Assembly: GCA_039602395.1 (NCBI GenBank)
Contig: JBCNJP010000017.1
Coordinates: 19,438,729 to 19,502,728 of the forward strand
Source: Deinandra increscens subsp. villosa
Lineage: Eukaryota > Streptophyta > Magnoliopsida > Asterales > Asteraceae
Reading direction: 5' to 3'
DNA length: 64,000 nucleotides
The translations under genes and the position numbers were made by a program. Positions 1 to 11,440 of this stretch are shown piece after piece. Below the pieces are notes generated by a model, which saw only the letters and a list, made by a program, of their open reading frames with translations, had not been told where the DNA came from and made no database searches. Position 1 is the stretch's first letter. The number at the start of each line of letters is the position of its first letter.

Positions 1-769
1 GTACATATATTGGGTTGTGGCTTTACTTTTAAAAAGGCCCAATACACAATATCTTAGAACTAGGTCGTCGTCTTTATTTTTCTTTACTGGATACCTTCTC
101 GAACAGAGTAGCGTCGACGACCACAAGCACAATATCTTAGAACTAGATCTAGGGTTCCGGCCAAAATCAAATTCAAACTGACGTGGTCGGCATGTGTGAG
201 GAGTTCTCCGGCGAGGTCAGATCCACTAGCGAAGGCGGGGTAACACCTGTATACGATTCCAAGCAGCGCTAATGGGTGGAACAACCCGCATACATTTTCG
301 AACAGCGCTAATGGTTCTGAGTAGATCTGGAACAGATCTAAAACGAAGATACGACAGAGGTTTTCGGGGTTGGGGTTTCTTCGATATAGTAACGGTGATG
401 CTAGTTGGTTACGGGTTTTCTTCAACCTTGGGGGATTTCATGACGGAGATCATAGTTTATATATACTTTTAGAGAGAAGAATGGATTGAAGATGAATGGG
501 GATCTGATGAAAATTTTGAATGAATAAAGGAAATGGAGAAGAACAGTAGGTTGTAGATGATGTACACTGACAAAGTCTGAGTAATAATAAAAAAAATGGA
601 TGATAACATTACTTTTCTACCCTTCTAGCATAAATGTCATAACTTTATGGGATATAAAATAAATAAAAAAAGATAGAATAAAGGTGAACCATAGGATGAA
701 GATGATCAAGGGTTTAAAAGGGGGTTCCAAGGTTTCCACAACTCAACATGGGTTTCAAATTACTCTTTT

Positions 770-771
<2 letters not shown>
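1..771. other. AT-rich sequence without a supported gene
   Basis: No conserved protein was recognised in either strand. The open frames here are short and have no family features. A 19-base direct repeat, CACAATATCTTAGAACTAG, occurs at 45-63 and 128-146, so a local duplication is visible. The stretch is probably old repeat or intergenic DNA. Confidence 0.4.
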
Positions 772-834
<63 letters not shown>

Positions 835-853
835 TTATTTATTTATTTATTTA
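772..853. repeat. (TA)n then (TTTA)n microsatellite
   Basis: A TA run covers about 772-830 and continues as a TTTA run to about 853. Similar TA tracts elsewhere in the window flank transposons, but none is seen at this one. Confidence 0.95.
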
Positions 854-956
854 TGTATATGTATATATATATCACAACAAATTATTTATCACATAAATAA
901 TTTAACCCACATTTTATAAATAAAACGTCCATAATGTTTTATTTTGTTTATTATTA

Positions 957-1295
957 TTAATCATGAAATATTAATTAAAATTAACAATCTTGATCGTTGC
1001 TCAAAGTGTAACCCTTTTGTATCGGACCTCGATAGTTACGTTAATATTATCTGACGATTGGACACTATAAACCAACACGTCATAACTTGCTAGGGGCAGT
1101 GAGACGCGACTAGGAATCCAACGTTGTCTATGTTGAAGAACCTTATCGACAAATCATCCAAGTGGGAGTTTGTTGGATTAAGGTGTTCGATCGTCAGATA
1201 ATATCAACGTTACTATCGAGGTACAATGAAAAGGGTTACACTTTGGGCAACAAACAAGAATGTTAATTAATTTATTAATTAACTAATCATGATTA
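957..1295. repeat. Large imperfect inverted repeat, possibly two facing LTR starts
   Basis: The arms at about 957-1065 and 1180-1292 are imperfect reverse complements: both contain GTGTAACCCTTTT, CCTCGATAGT and ATTATCTGACGAT in opposite orientation. The right arm is preceded by AAGTGGGAGTTTGTTGG, which resembles a copia polypurine tract followed by a TGTTGG LTR start. The left arm also begins with a TGTTGG-like end when read on the minus strand. It could be two LTR starts brought head to head by rearrangement, or a foldback element. No coding sequence is seen in it. Confidence 0.55.
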
Positions 1296-1380
1296 AATAG
1301 TATGCATTTGTTGCAGTGAACATTTTATCTAATTATAAACGTAAATGGAATTAATTATGTAAGATAATTAATTAATTGTG

Positions 1381-1382
<2 letters not shown>

Positions 1383-1422
<40 letters not shown>

Positions 1423-1425
1423 ATA
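1383..1425. repeat. (TA)n microsatellite, left flank of element E1
   Basis: A TA run ends a few bases before the left inverted repeat of E1, matching the arrangement at elements E2 to E5. Confidence 0.95.
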
Positions 1426-2200
1426 GGGTAAGGATCCTGTGAAAACACATGTTTTTTTGTGAAAACGCGAAAACAAATATTAAAACCTACATAATTTTTT
1501 CATACGTTAATATTTTTTATAAGATTCGCACCAAAAGTCTTAGAATTATGTTATCTTTATTTCTGGAAAAAAATATTTAAAAAATTAACGTTTCATGTTT
1601 TTTTCGTGTGATGCACATGTGCATCATTATCATTAGTCTTGCACAAAGATGAATTATCATGCGAAAAAACAGTCCTTATGTTAAAAACATATTAAAAACA
1701 CTATAACATATATGGTACTAATGATAATGCTACATAGTGCACATGTGCAACATACAATTAAAAAAGTTATAAAATGTTATTTTTTTCTTTAGATCTAAAG
1801 ATAGCACAACTATAAGATTTAGGATACAATTTATTTTAAAAAATATTAATGTATACCACACGTATGAGGTTTTTTGGTGTGGTGCACATGTGCACCATTA
1901 AACAAAAATACAAAAAGAAAATAACATAAATATAAGACATATGGTGCGACTTAGAAAAAATATATATAACTCATGCTAAAGTTATGAGTTTTTTTTTTGA
2001 TGCACATGTGAACCACACAAAAAAAAATGAAATGTTATTTTTTTTCTAAGTTTTTTTATAGAATTAAAGAGAACATAATTATAAGACTTTTGGTGTAAAT
2101 TTTTAAAAAGAAATATTAACGTATGAAAAAAATTATAGATGTTTTAATATGTGTTTTTAGGTTTTCATAAAAAAATGATGTTTACGTATGATTATTCCCC
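1426..2200. mobile_element. E1: non-autonomous TIR element in a TA microsatellite
   Basis: The element opens with GGGTAAGGATCCTGTGAAAA and closes with an inverted, diverged version ending in CCCC, and lies between TA tracts at 1383-1425 and 2221-2253. The subterminal sequences (CATACGTTAATATTTTTTATA on the left and its complement on the right) are shared with E5 at 25485-26244, so the two are family members of nearly equal length (775 and 760 bp). It has no open frame of note. The interior has three perfect TGCACATGTGCA palindromes at 1612, 1738 and 1883 and an imperfect one near 2001. The superfamily is inferred as Mutator-like from E2. Confidence 0.75.
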
Positions 2201-2216
2201 TATATTGATATATGCA

Positions 2217-2220
<4 letters not shown>

Positions 2221-2253
<33 letters not shown>
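2221..2253. repeat. (TA)n microsatellite, right flank of E1
   Basis: A TA run that turns into TATGTATGTATGTG. It follows the right end of E1 after a short TATATTGATATATGCATGCA spacer. Confidence 0.95.
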
Positions 2254-2261
<8 letters not shown>

Positions 2262-3628
2262 ATGTGTGTGTGTTAATAATTACATTGTTTGAATTATTTA
2301 AAAGGTTTAAATAAATTATCTAGCTCACTATATAAATATAATGTGCTTATTTAAATGATTTATTTAACTTATTTACCAAGATGATCAAATCTATAATTAG
2401 AGGATAAAACCTCAAATCCTAGTTGCTGGAATTCATAACAAACAAGAGAGAGGAGACCAAGAAAATTTGACCCCATCCCCCTTGAGCTGTCCGCCACCGT
2501 CTGCCAACCTAGAGCCGCCGGCGCCACCATTGCGTTGCGGCCTTTGGTTGTCATCTATCGTCGCTGATCGCTTCGGTTTGCCATCCACGCTGAAAAGGTA
2601 TAAAATTGTTTTATTCTTTTCTGTTACTATTATGTTTCGGTTGGCAAGAGTTGAGAACCAAAACCCTAATCATGAATTAGTAATCTAGCGAGACTATTTG
2701 TTGAACCATCGTGTCCCAATCAGGTTAATCACAACTAGTTGTTTTGTTCATTCGGGTTATTTGGATCAGTGGTGGATCGGTTGATAACCGACCTCGTGTA
2801 CACCCTTCCGCAACGTTACTTGTACGACAAGTCATGAATCTAGAAGATTTAAAAACGTGCACGGAAACCCAACAAATCCAAGCACTAATATCATCTTCAC
2901 TATGTTCTCCTTGCTTGAGTTGAGTGAAACACTTCATTTTGTTAATCATTTTCGATCTTTATTAAGTCACCTACACTTTTGTTAAGTGTTGTGTAAAACC
3001 GCGAGAAAGCTCCTTGAACAACTTGTTTTCTTAAAGATTCATATTATGGTTTATGACGTGTTCTTGAAAATGTGTTGGCACAACTTGTCGTATGAATGTG
3101 AACAAAAACAAAAACAAAAAAACAAAAAAAAAAAAAACTTATTATTTTGAGTTAAACTAAAAAGATGCATGAAATATTAAGTATTTTGTTATACTTACAA
3201 TACGTAGTAAAATAAACATGATGGAAACAAAGTGGTAATTTTGACTTATGAAAAGTCAATCTCTAGAAAAGTATGTATATTTTTATATAATATATATATA
3301 TTTTTTTCATCGCGATACGCGGCATGATTTTAGATGAAAACATTGTCGTATGAACTAACTCGAAAAATAACTTGTAGATCTGAGAAAATGCTTCACATAC
3401 AAATGTATTTATATTTATTTTTGTGAAATAAATATACTCTTATCAAAAACTAACACGTATCATCGACGGTTAACGGACTGACACTTTTGACAAGACTCGA
3501 CTAGTCTAAGTGGGTGATTTAAACACTTGACCCATATTACTAGACCTTAGGGTGTCTTGTATGTTTTAGGGCACGGTTAATTCAAGACCGCATCTTATGG
3601 ACTACTTTGCATACTACTCACTTACCAG
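2254..3628 (+). other. LTR-like leader region, no intact gene
   Basis: AT-rich DNA with one GC-rich block at about 2460-2600 that ends in AAAAGGTATAAAA, a possible donor site. The outer LTR copy has a matching AAAGGTATAAAA at about 53083. This suggests the 5' part of the LTR-like repeat whose 3' end lies at 4427. No conserved protein was seen. Confidence 0.3.
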
Positions 3629-4427
3629 GTGAGTCTCATCCCCTATTTTAACTAGTATTAAAATGTCTTGGGGAGAGGATACATGCTCATTTCTTTTGGA
3701 CACAAGTACATTTGTCTTACATTTGTCTCAATTACTTATTACATGAGTTGACTTGTTATTTCAATTAAAGGCCCTTATCTTGAACCACTAATTATGGATA
3801 TAAGTGTGGAAGTTGTAAATATACCTATTTAAGTTGACACCCGAGCCATGGTTAGTCGCTCTAACCATGACTAGATGTCAATGGGTCATAATTGTTAGAA
3901 CTCTATACAATGTCTCGGAATAAGGCATTGGAATGGGGTAAATGACTGAGTTAAGGGTTTGGTTTCGAATGATCATGGTAATAATAATACATGTATGATA
4001 TTATGGTAAAGCAATAGTCACTAAAAACTCGTGGTCCATAGAAAATTATTTTGCTTTACTACTAATAGGCTTATGAATTCACCAACTTTAAGTTGACTCG
4101 TTTTAGCATATTATTCTCAGGTCGTTATGATGCATTCATGGACTGACATGTAAAGACATCGTTGCACAAAGTCATGGTCATGCATACGAACTTTTGAGGA
4201 TTTTCTCTGCGTAACTCAATGTTTTGTGTCATGCTTTGAAATCTCATTATCTGGAAATTGTGAAACTTTAAAACAATTACTTCTGCGTTGTAACCTTGAT
4301 CTTTGAAAACTATATATATTTGATCACGTCTATTCTAAAAACACATTTAGATGTCGTTCAAAGTAATCAGTGACTATAATCCATGAATGTCACCTCATGC
4401 GTTAATCCGTTGTGATGGGGTGTGGCA
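3629..4427 (+). mobile_element. 3' part of a long LTR-like repeat (TGTCACACC family)
   Basis: The segment aligns in order with 58204-58990 and more loosely with 61800-62649. The shared blocks are GGTGAGT..CCCCTATTTT, CTTGGGGA, GTTAGTCGCTCTAA, GAATTCACCAACTTTA.GTTGAC, CTCAGGT and a closing GGGGTGTG(A/G)CA. Such ends are typical of long plant Ty3/gypsy LTRs. No gag or pol sequence is adjacent, so this is a fragment or solo LTR. The left boundary was not found. Confidence 0.55.
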
Positions 4428-5128
4428 CGCTCGGGGAGATGCCATGAGTCGTCGCTATCGTCGGGGCTGAGGGTCTAGACCCATGGAGGTGTATGTTTGA
4501 CAAAGGTTTTTTATAAGGAGTATAGGGAGTTTGTATTTGAGTTTTTATCTACTTTTTGTTTCACCCCGGCTCCATGCGATGGATCTAGAGATAAATTAAG
4601 ACCCGATCACTCACCCGGCAGTGAAGTTTAGATTGGGCGTAATCAGTCATTCTATGACACTCGTGGATTGGGCTGTGCGTGTGGATTTTTATATTGTTCT
4701 AGAAACACTGGACCCATGGTTTTACGCTGACGAGGTGTTGTCGGAGTCGGCTCCGCTTGTGGCATGGTGGCCGACGGTTTATGATATGGTTGGTTGGGCG
4801 CCATGCATTGTAAGGAGTGTAAAGAGCCGGGAGCATGTGACCTTACATGATGTATTCTATTTGAGATCGATGCTTTCGTCCATCCAGGAGTATGAAGGTG
4901 GACTATTATATGATCGTTAAATTCTTCACACTTTACTAGAGGAATGTATGTCATTTTGTTTATTTATTTTGTCATTATATATTTTATATTTTATTTACTT
5001 ATTGTTAGTTTTCAGCTTGACAACCCTATCACTTGGGGCTTACGTGATCGTCCTTGCTCGTAGTCAGGGGCTTTATACGGATGACATTTTGTCGAGGCAT
5101 GCTGTCTTCCGCACCCCTACATATATTG
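4428..5128 (+). other. Interval between two facing LTR-like ends, with a 99-codon ORF
   Basis: An open frame at 4621-4920 encodes 99 residues containing VTLHDVFYLRSM. This weakly recalls the ATHILA-type ORF1 of plant gypsy elements, but the match is from memory and the frame may be chance. The GC content is higher than in neighbouring DNA. The interval lies between a plus-strand LTR-like end at 4427 and a minus-strand one at 5129. Confidence 0.3.
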
Positions 5129-5545
5129 TGTCACACCCCACCCGCACCATGTCACGTGCAGGGGAGGTGTTGGGGAAAACAGGTTGTCGTTATCAGAAAC
5201 ACAGAAACAACAGATAATTCATTAAACAAATATTTACACATTTACAAACAGTCTATTACGTATCGTGACATTAGATAACAAGGATAGGTTATTGTTGTAG
5301 CATCTAACAAAATACTAGATCGTTGGGCCGCAAAAGTCTTAAAATTCTTATCGATCTTGCTTGATTATGGTCCGTAGAGTCACCTACTTGGTAGATTCTA
5401 CTGATTCCCTGTAAAATTTTGTAAATTAACTGTATCAACAACATGACGTTGTTGGTGAGCCGTACCCTGACCTGTTATTCAATTTTTTCACAGTGCTACT
5501 GGCCCCGGAATTTTCTTACATGAATTGACTAGAACACAACCAGTA
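5129..5545 (-). mobile_element. LTR-like 3' end in reverse orientation
   Basis: It begins with TGTCACACCCC, the reverse complement of the family's GGGGTGTGACA end. About 320 bases on, near 5450, it has GTTGTTGGTGAGCC, which resembles the inverted CACCAAC..GTTGAC block of the same family. It is strongly diverged and the inner boundary is unknown. Confidence 0.4.

Positions 5546-5547
<2 letters not shown>

Positions 5548-5586
<39 letters not shown>
5548..5586. repeat. (TA)n microsatellite
   Basis: A TA run with no recognised transposon end touching it. Confidence 0.95.
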
Positions 5587-5588
<2 letters not shown>

Positions 5589-5952
5589 TTACGGGGTACA
5601 ACACATGCACCAAATGATTCTAGCATATTTCACAATTCACACAATAGGCATTTTGGCGACCAGTAAAGCACAAAACTTTTGCACCTCAATATTTAATTGT
5701 GGCCATAAAATGTTACACAACAAAGTAGGGATATATATACGGAACTCACAGGGTAAGATGATGATTGTAGGATAGTAACTGCATGCAAGGTACCACGTCG
5801 TCAAAGATGCAACAATCCTATTAGAAAGCATATTCACATTTGTATTAATTTCCTATTTCACTGATTCATAAATAGTGTCTAGTCCAAGACAAGTCTTAAC
5901 TACCCGAACTCAACCGGTTTAATCGCACCAAATCCCAAAAATCCTATGAGTT

Positions 5953-5954
<2 letters not shown>
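5587..5954. other. No feature recognised
   Basis: AT-rich DNA between two TA microsatellites. The one open frame of 66 codons has no family features and is probably chance. Confidence 0.4.

Positions 5955-6007
<53 letters not shown>
5955..6007. repeat. (TA)n microsatellite, left flank of E2
   Basis: A TA run ending directly at the GGGTGAGGATCC terminus of E2. Confidence 0.95.
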
Positions 6008-6011
<4 letters not shown>

Positions 6012-6408
6012 GAGGATCCGTAGAAAACCAATTTTTTCTGGAAAACCTGGAAAACCCTTTCTTAACCATTGATTTTAATTCAATGGTTAAGATCAAATAA
6101 GGGCAAGATGGTAAATTTGGGGGCTTTAATGAAGGGCATAATAGACAAATGATATATTTATTAATAAATGTTTTAATCAATTTCTCTCTCCAATCTTCTA
6201 TTTCCTAAAATCTCTCTCTCTCCTTTAATTTCAAATTTCAAACCAAATTTGTTTTAAAAAAAACCAAATTTATAAAAGAAAAAAAAATCATTGATCACCA
6301 GTTCATCACCAGAGTAACGATTTTTACACAGTTGTAACAAATTTAGAAATAGAAAAACTGAATTTACGAAAGGAAAAAAATGTTGATCAGCAGGTTCGTT
6401 AATAAATC

Positions 6409-6840
6409 GTAATACCAACATGTTACAACAATGTAATTTTCTACACATCTTCAGTTTTTGTAATAACAGAACAATCTGTTACAAAATTACAATACTGTAA
6501 CATTTTCTATACATATTTTTGCTGGTCTGCTTTTTCAGATATGTAATACCAACATGTTACAACAATGTAATTTTCTACACATCTTCAGTTTTGTATACAG
6601 AACAATCTGTCAAAAACATTACAATACTGTAACGATTTTCTATACATATATTTGTTGGTCTGCTTTTTCAGATATGTAATACCAACATGTTACAATGATG
6701 TAATTTTCTACACATCTTCAGTTTTGTATACAGAACAATCTGTCAAAAACATTACAATACTGTAACGATTTTCTATACATATATTTACTGGTCTCCTTTT
6801 TCAGATATGTAGTACCAACAAATTACACTGTTGTAAACAT
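6409..6840. repeat. Tandem repeat, about 133-bp unit, 3.3 copies
   Basis: The marker GTAATACCAACATGTTACAA recurs at 6409, 6543 and 6676, with a variant (GTAGTACCAACA) at 6809, giving periods of 134, 133 and 133. Each unit also has TTTTCTACACATCTTCAGTTTT and ACAGAACAATCTGT. It lies just downstream, in minus orientation, of the FAR1-like C-terminal fragment. Confidence 0.85.
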
Positions 6841-7100
6841 ACCAATCGTTGTTGTTGGCACTAGCTTTTTTCCATCCTTGACGTTGAAGTTCTTGAAACT
6901 TTTTCAGTTCCTCTATATTCGCCTTTTTCTATGGACATTTACGAGAGTCATGACCATTTACCATTTGAGAACAATACTTACACTTTCTTAACGGCTTTTT
7001 AATTACATCAATCGCTTTCTCACCGGGTCCCATTAGCTGCTTAGTTGTACCAGATCCTTTGTTCCTTATTCCTGGAGGTGGTTCAAGATCAACTTCTTAT
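6841..7100 (-). pseudogene. FAR1-related (MULE-derived) C-terminal fragment
   Basis: Read on the minus strand, this encodes a PPPGIRNKGSG stretch (about 7048-7085), then KPLRKCKYC..GHDSRKCP, with the zinc knuckle at 6932-6982. The knuckle spacing is C-x2-C-x6-H-x4-C, as at the C-terminus of FAR1-RELATED SEQUENCE proteins, which descend from Mutator-like transposases. A TAG stop follows the knuckle, and the reading continues into a KKFQELQRQGWKK-like tail. The catalytic core is missing between this fragment and the upstream ORF at 7592-8041. Identification rests on motif recognition without a search. Confidence 0.6.
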
Positions 7101-7591
7101 GGGTCGTTGATGGTGTTCAGTTCTTGAATAACAACACGTTTTTTATTGATACATGGTTCAACCGGTATTTCATTACTAGTTTCCCTTAATGTAAAAAAAA
7201 CGAATGTTAAAATAAATTAAATGTGTTTACAAAAAATTAAAAGCATATATTTTCTTAAATAGAAAATACGTTACATTAATGTAACAACTGTGATCAGATG
7301 CACTATATATATGATAATATAAAAAGACAATCAAAACAAATAAAAACTATTTGCCCACATGTAACATTACATTGGTGTAAGATAAATTCATCAGGTATAA
7401 AACAAACATGTTTTGTTACATTTGTAATATAAATGCATTAGGGGAAAACAAAACATATAGATTTATTATTAACGAAAATGAATTAAAACAAATAAAAAAA
7501 ATTATATTCATACTGAGGCTCATTTATAAAAATTAACTCAGAAACTATAGCCTGATAAAGACATATTATTATGCCAATGTAACAATGAAAT

Positions 7592-8041
7592 TTAATAAAA
7601 AATTATAACCTGACAACGATATATTATTACATCGGTGTAAGAAATAATTAATTGAAAGAACAAACCTTCATGATGAATTCCAGGAATATCCGCATATTGA
7701 AAAACAGATAAATTGTTGCTCTTCACAGGCGTAGAAAGTGGAAGAATATTATCTTCATTAGCCATCACAATCGAAGAACAATGATTATCTTCGAAACTAT
7801 GATTGAATGAATCACGAATAGGACTGGAGCATTCTAATCCAACAATTGTTTCGTGATCTAGATTAGAATCAGAAGAATTAGAATCCATTTTTTTGTCAAC
7901 TTGGTTTTTTACTTCATGATCTTGATCTTGTATATCAATGGCGATAAAGGAGAAAAAGATGGACAAGCAGATGAAAGAAATGGAACTTTGGACGTGATTA
8001 CAGATTAGAACGTGATTAGGGTTTAAGGAGATGAAAAACAA
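7592..8041 (-). pseudogene. N-terminal ORF of the E2-encoded protein (fragment)
   Basis: A 149-codon frame. The likely start is the internal Met at about residue 52, giving MDSNSSDSNLDHETIVG, an acidic Ser/Asn-rich region with PLSTPVKSNN and DIPGIHHE near the end. This style precedes the DNA-binding domain in FAR1-related proteins, but the domain itself is absent: the frame runs into AT-rich DNA after HHEGLFF, which looks like an intron or deletion. It shares orientation with the zinc-knuckle fragment downstream. The function is inferred only from context. Confidence 0.4.
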
Positions 8042-8236
8042 CGTAAAGAAGATCCCTAAAAATCAGATCAATTAGTTAAATGAAATTAAAAAAAAAGTTT
8101 ACTAAAAAAGAATATGGCAACTTACCATATTACCCTTTAAATAAAAGAAAAAAATAAAAGTAAAAGAAATTATGTGATTGGTTTAATAAGGTTTTCCAGG
8201 TTTTCCAATAGGAAGAGGGTTTTCCAATGATCCTCT

Positions 8237-8341
<105 letters not shown>

Positions 8342-10959
8342 AGGTTAAAATGAAAACTAGGTTGAGTTGTGAAAACTTGGAAAACTCCACCACAACCGTT
8401 GATCTAGTTGATCCAGTGAATGAGATTTTTTCTAACATTTTTCATTTAAATTGATTATTTATCTATTTGTTTTTTAGTGGAAAGGGTATTATGGTAATCT
8501 CCCTAAAAGCTGACTTTTGTACGTCTGCAAGAAAATCACATCATCCCATCAAGTCTTCTCTTTCTCTATTTCTCTTAAACTTCATCTCCCCCTTTTTTTC
8601 ATTTCCCCCATTTTAAATTTTCAAATTTCCTCTGCAAGTCCAACACCATCTTAAAGTTGGCTTAAGTTCTCTAAATCTAAAACTAGAAGAGATTCATCAT
8701 CACCTGCTCATCAATAACTAGACTCGCCGCCGTTCAGATCCGTCCTATCTGGCTGCTACATCATCCGCTTTTTTTAATCTTCTATCTTCTCATCTCAGAT
8801 CGAAAAAAGGTGCGTTTGATCTCTGACTTTTTTGCCTTCATCGACGATGGTTGTCGGCGTCTTTGCTCGTCGCCGTAGCCAATAGGGCTATAGTGACCGC
8901 CGGTGCGCCGCCTTCGTCATGACGGCTAGCCAATATGGCTACTTATGTTACTTTCTATTGATTCTAGTTCAATTAAATTAGCTTCGGTTGAAGAAAACTA
9001 TGTATCAATTCATGGTAAATCTCATGATATTTCATATTTTTAAGAAGATGATTAATAAGTTATTTTATTTTTACTTTTTAGTTTTTGGTGGTGTGTAGCT
9101 AATATCAATAATGAAAAAGCTGCAAGACATATTTTTTGGTTTATTTGATTATATTCTTATTTTTTATTTATCATTTTATTTATTAATTTTATATGTTTAC
9201 TATATTACTTTAAAACTTTTAACTGTTATAAGATTTATTATTTTAGATTTATTATTTTATTTAACTTAGAGGTTACTATTTTATAAGATTCATTACTTTA
9301 TTTAATTTATATATTATTATGTTATTTAACCTTCTGTTGTAATATTACATATTTTATCTACTTAAAATATATAATAATAATTATAAATAAAGTAATTAAT
9401 TATTTTTTGTAAACATTTCATCTAATATATAGATTAATAGACTAGTATTACCAACATTACCCCATATATACAAAATACAACCAATGGTACCACTTCTAAA
9501 ACATAATGTACAACCCAACAATGCACACAATGTACTACCTTTTATGCATGCTTTACAACCTCTAAAGCATTAAATTTCGTAGCTACAGTTGTCGTCTATA
9601 GTGCTTCCCTGATGCATGTTGATGTACAACCCATGAAGCAATATGTACAAGTCTATAACCTTTCACTCTTTTCATCAAAAGTCATGAAGCAGGTGAGTAG
9701 TTGAGCTCACACGCCATCGGCCATACCGCCTTTAGTCAAAAGCAGGTGAGAGGTGGTACGAGAGAAACGACACTCAGTCAATTGAGAATGGAGAGGTTTG
9801 GACCAGTTGAGCGACTGGATCTATCATCTGCTCTTCCAAATCCCGTCCCTCTGCATATCACCGTAACCTAATTAAATACATGTTTCTTTCAAACTTTTAC
9901 TCTAATTCTTCTTCTCTCCCTGCATCACCAATCGTTTTCGTGGCGGCGACTTAACAATTCGTCGCCGGTTTATCTAGCGAGTAGCGTTACGCCTTTTCCT
10001 CACTGGTATGCTTCATATCCTGTTTCCCACTCGACAGAAATTTGCCACAGTTGCATTCTTCCATGCGATTTCAGTTGGTGACTACGGTTGTCCTTTTTGC
10101 GTGTAGACACTCAATATACTCATTTTGTTGTACATTTTTTTCTCTGTTGTATTGTTGTTTAATGCATGATTATTGGTGTTGTTACTTTACCCCTTGATGT
10201 GTATATACAGATTTTGTTTACCCAAGCAGAGCATGGGTGATTGCGGTAACCCTAGAATTGGGTAATCATATGAAACTGTAATTGAGGTATTCCGTATGTT
10301 CTTGCAGTACTTTAATTGTAAATCAATTAGGAAGTGTAAGCATCAAACACCTAAACTTAGAAAATTCCAATTGCATACATATAATTTTTTTAGGGTATTT
10401 AAACGTCATGTTTTTTTTATTTGATAATTTGCTTTATCATGCGTTGTATTTGCTTTGTAGGCCACATGTCATTCAAAAGGCAAGCCCTTTGAGGAGATCG
10501 ATTATATCTAAAGGTCAAGTTACATCAAATATATTTCATTTGTGATCTTTAAATATTTCCATCTTCAGGTTGATTTTTTACCTTTTGGTAGCATGATTTT
10601 GTGGCAAGTACAGGCTGCCTTTGAAATGTTTGGATATGATGGCTTTGTTACATTAATGATTATTTAGTTATCGCAACTCGCAACCTTGGTTTTCTGATGA
10701 TGAAGGCATTAGTTTTGATGCCCTTGCCCTTGGTCCAAAATTATTTATGAAAAACCAGCACTACGTTGTACCATCATTGTCGCACTACAACGCACAAGGG
10801 TGTGTATAGAGGGAGTGACATATGATATACGGTATATACCCGATTGATACTTTGTGACACAAGGTAATTTCCCTCTAACTTTTACTTAACTGGAATAAAA
10901 TAAGTTGATAAACGTGACAGATAAAATATGTCGGGAATTGTAGGTAATCTAAGCATGTA

Positions 10960-11440
10960 GTGGAGAATGTAGCATATGCAAGAGCTTACAACACAGATCA
11001 TCAGTCAATGTTGTTGCTTGAGGTAGCTTCCATGCTGGCTGAAACCAGTTTTTTCTTCTTTTGTTTATTTTCTTGAGGCACTTTTTTAGCCCTTGCATAA
11101 ATGTGGCTTTATTCTTATTTGACATCATAAGGTGTGTTTTGGGTGAGACTACAGGTTAGCACTTATGATAGTGGACAGTGCAACTGCCCTTTATAGAACT
11201 GACTTCTCTGGTAGAGGAGAAGCAGCCCGTCAGATACATCTTGCAAAGTTCCCGAGGAGCCTTTAGAAGTTAGCAAATGAGGTAACTAAATATGTTTTAG
11301 AAGTGCATAATTGATTGATTGGACTGTCTTTTACAAAAGTAAATGGCCTCTAAACATTAGCTTTGTAATTCTACTGGTGTTGATTTTTTTTGGTTTGTTG
11401 ATTAGTTTGGCAGAGCTGTGGTGGCTCAAGTAGGCATCAA
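10960..11440 (+). pseudogene. RAD51: RAD51 recombinase fragment, intron-containing and broken
   Basis: Three exon-like blocks translate to consecutive parts of the RAD51 ATPase core. They are 10960-11048 (ENVAYARAYNTDHQS..LLLE), 11154-11281 (LMIVDSATALYRTDFSGRG, the Walker B region, then HLAKF) and 11405-11440 (FG.AVVAQV). RAD51 is the eukaryotic RecA-like strand-exchange protein. Damage includes a TAG where Gln is expected before KLA, loss of a residue in the GELSARQ segment, and loss of the ITNQV part of the third block. No N-terminal domain or Walker A is present. Introns are retained between blocks, so this was copied at the DNA level, which fits capture by the surrounding Helitron. Confidence 0.85.

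Noticed and set aside
1..480. 113-codon minus-strand ORF as a possible gene
   Set aside because: No recognised domain, no splice or start context, and the region has an internal direct duplication; insufficient support.
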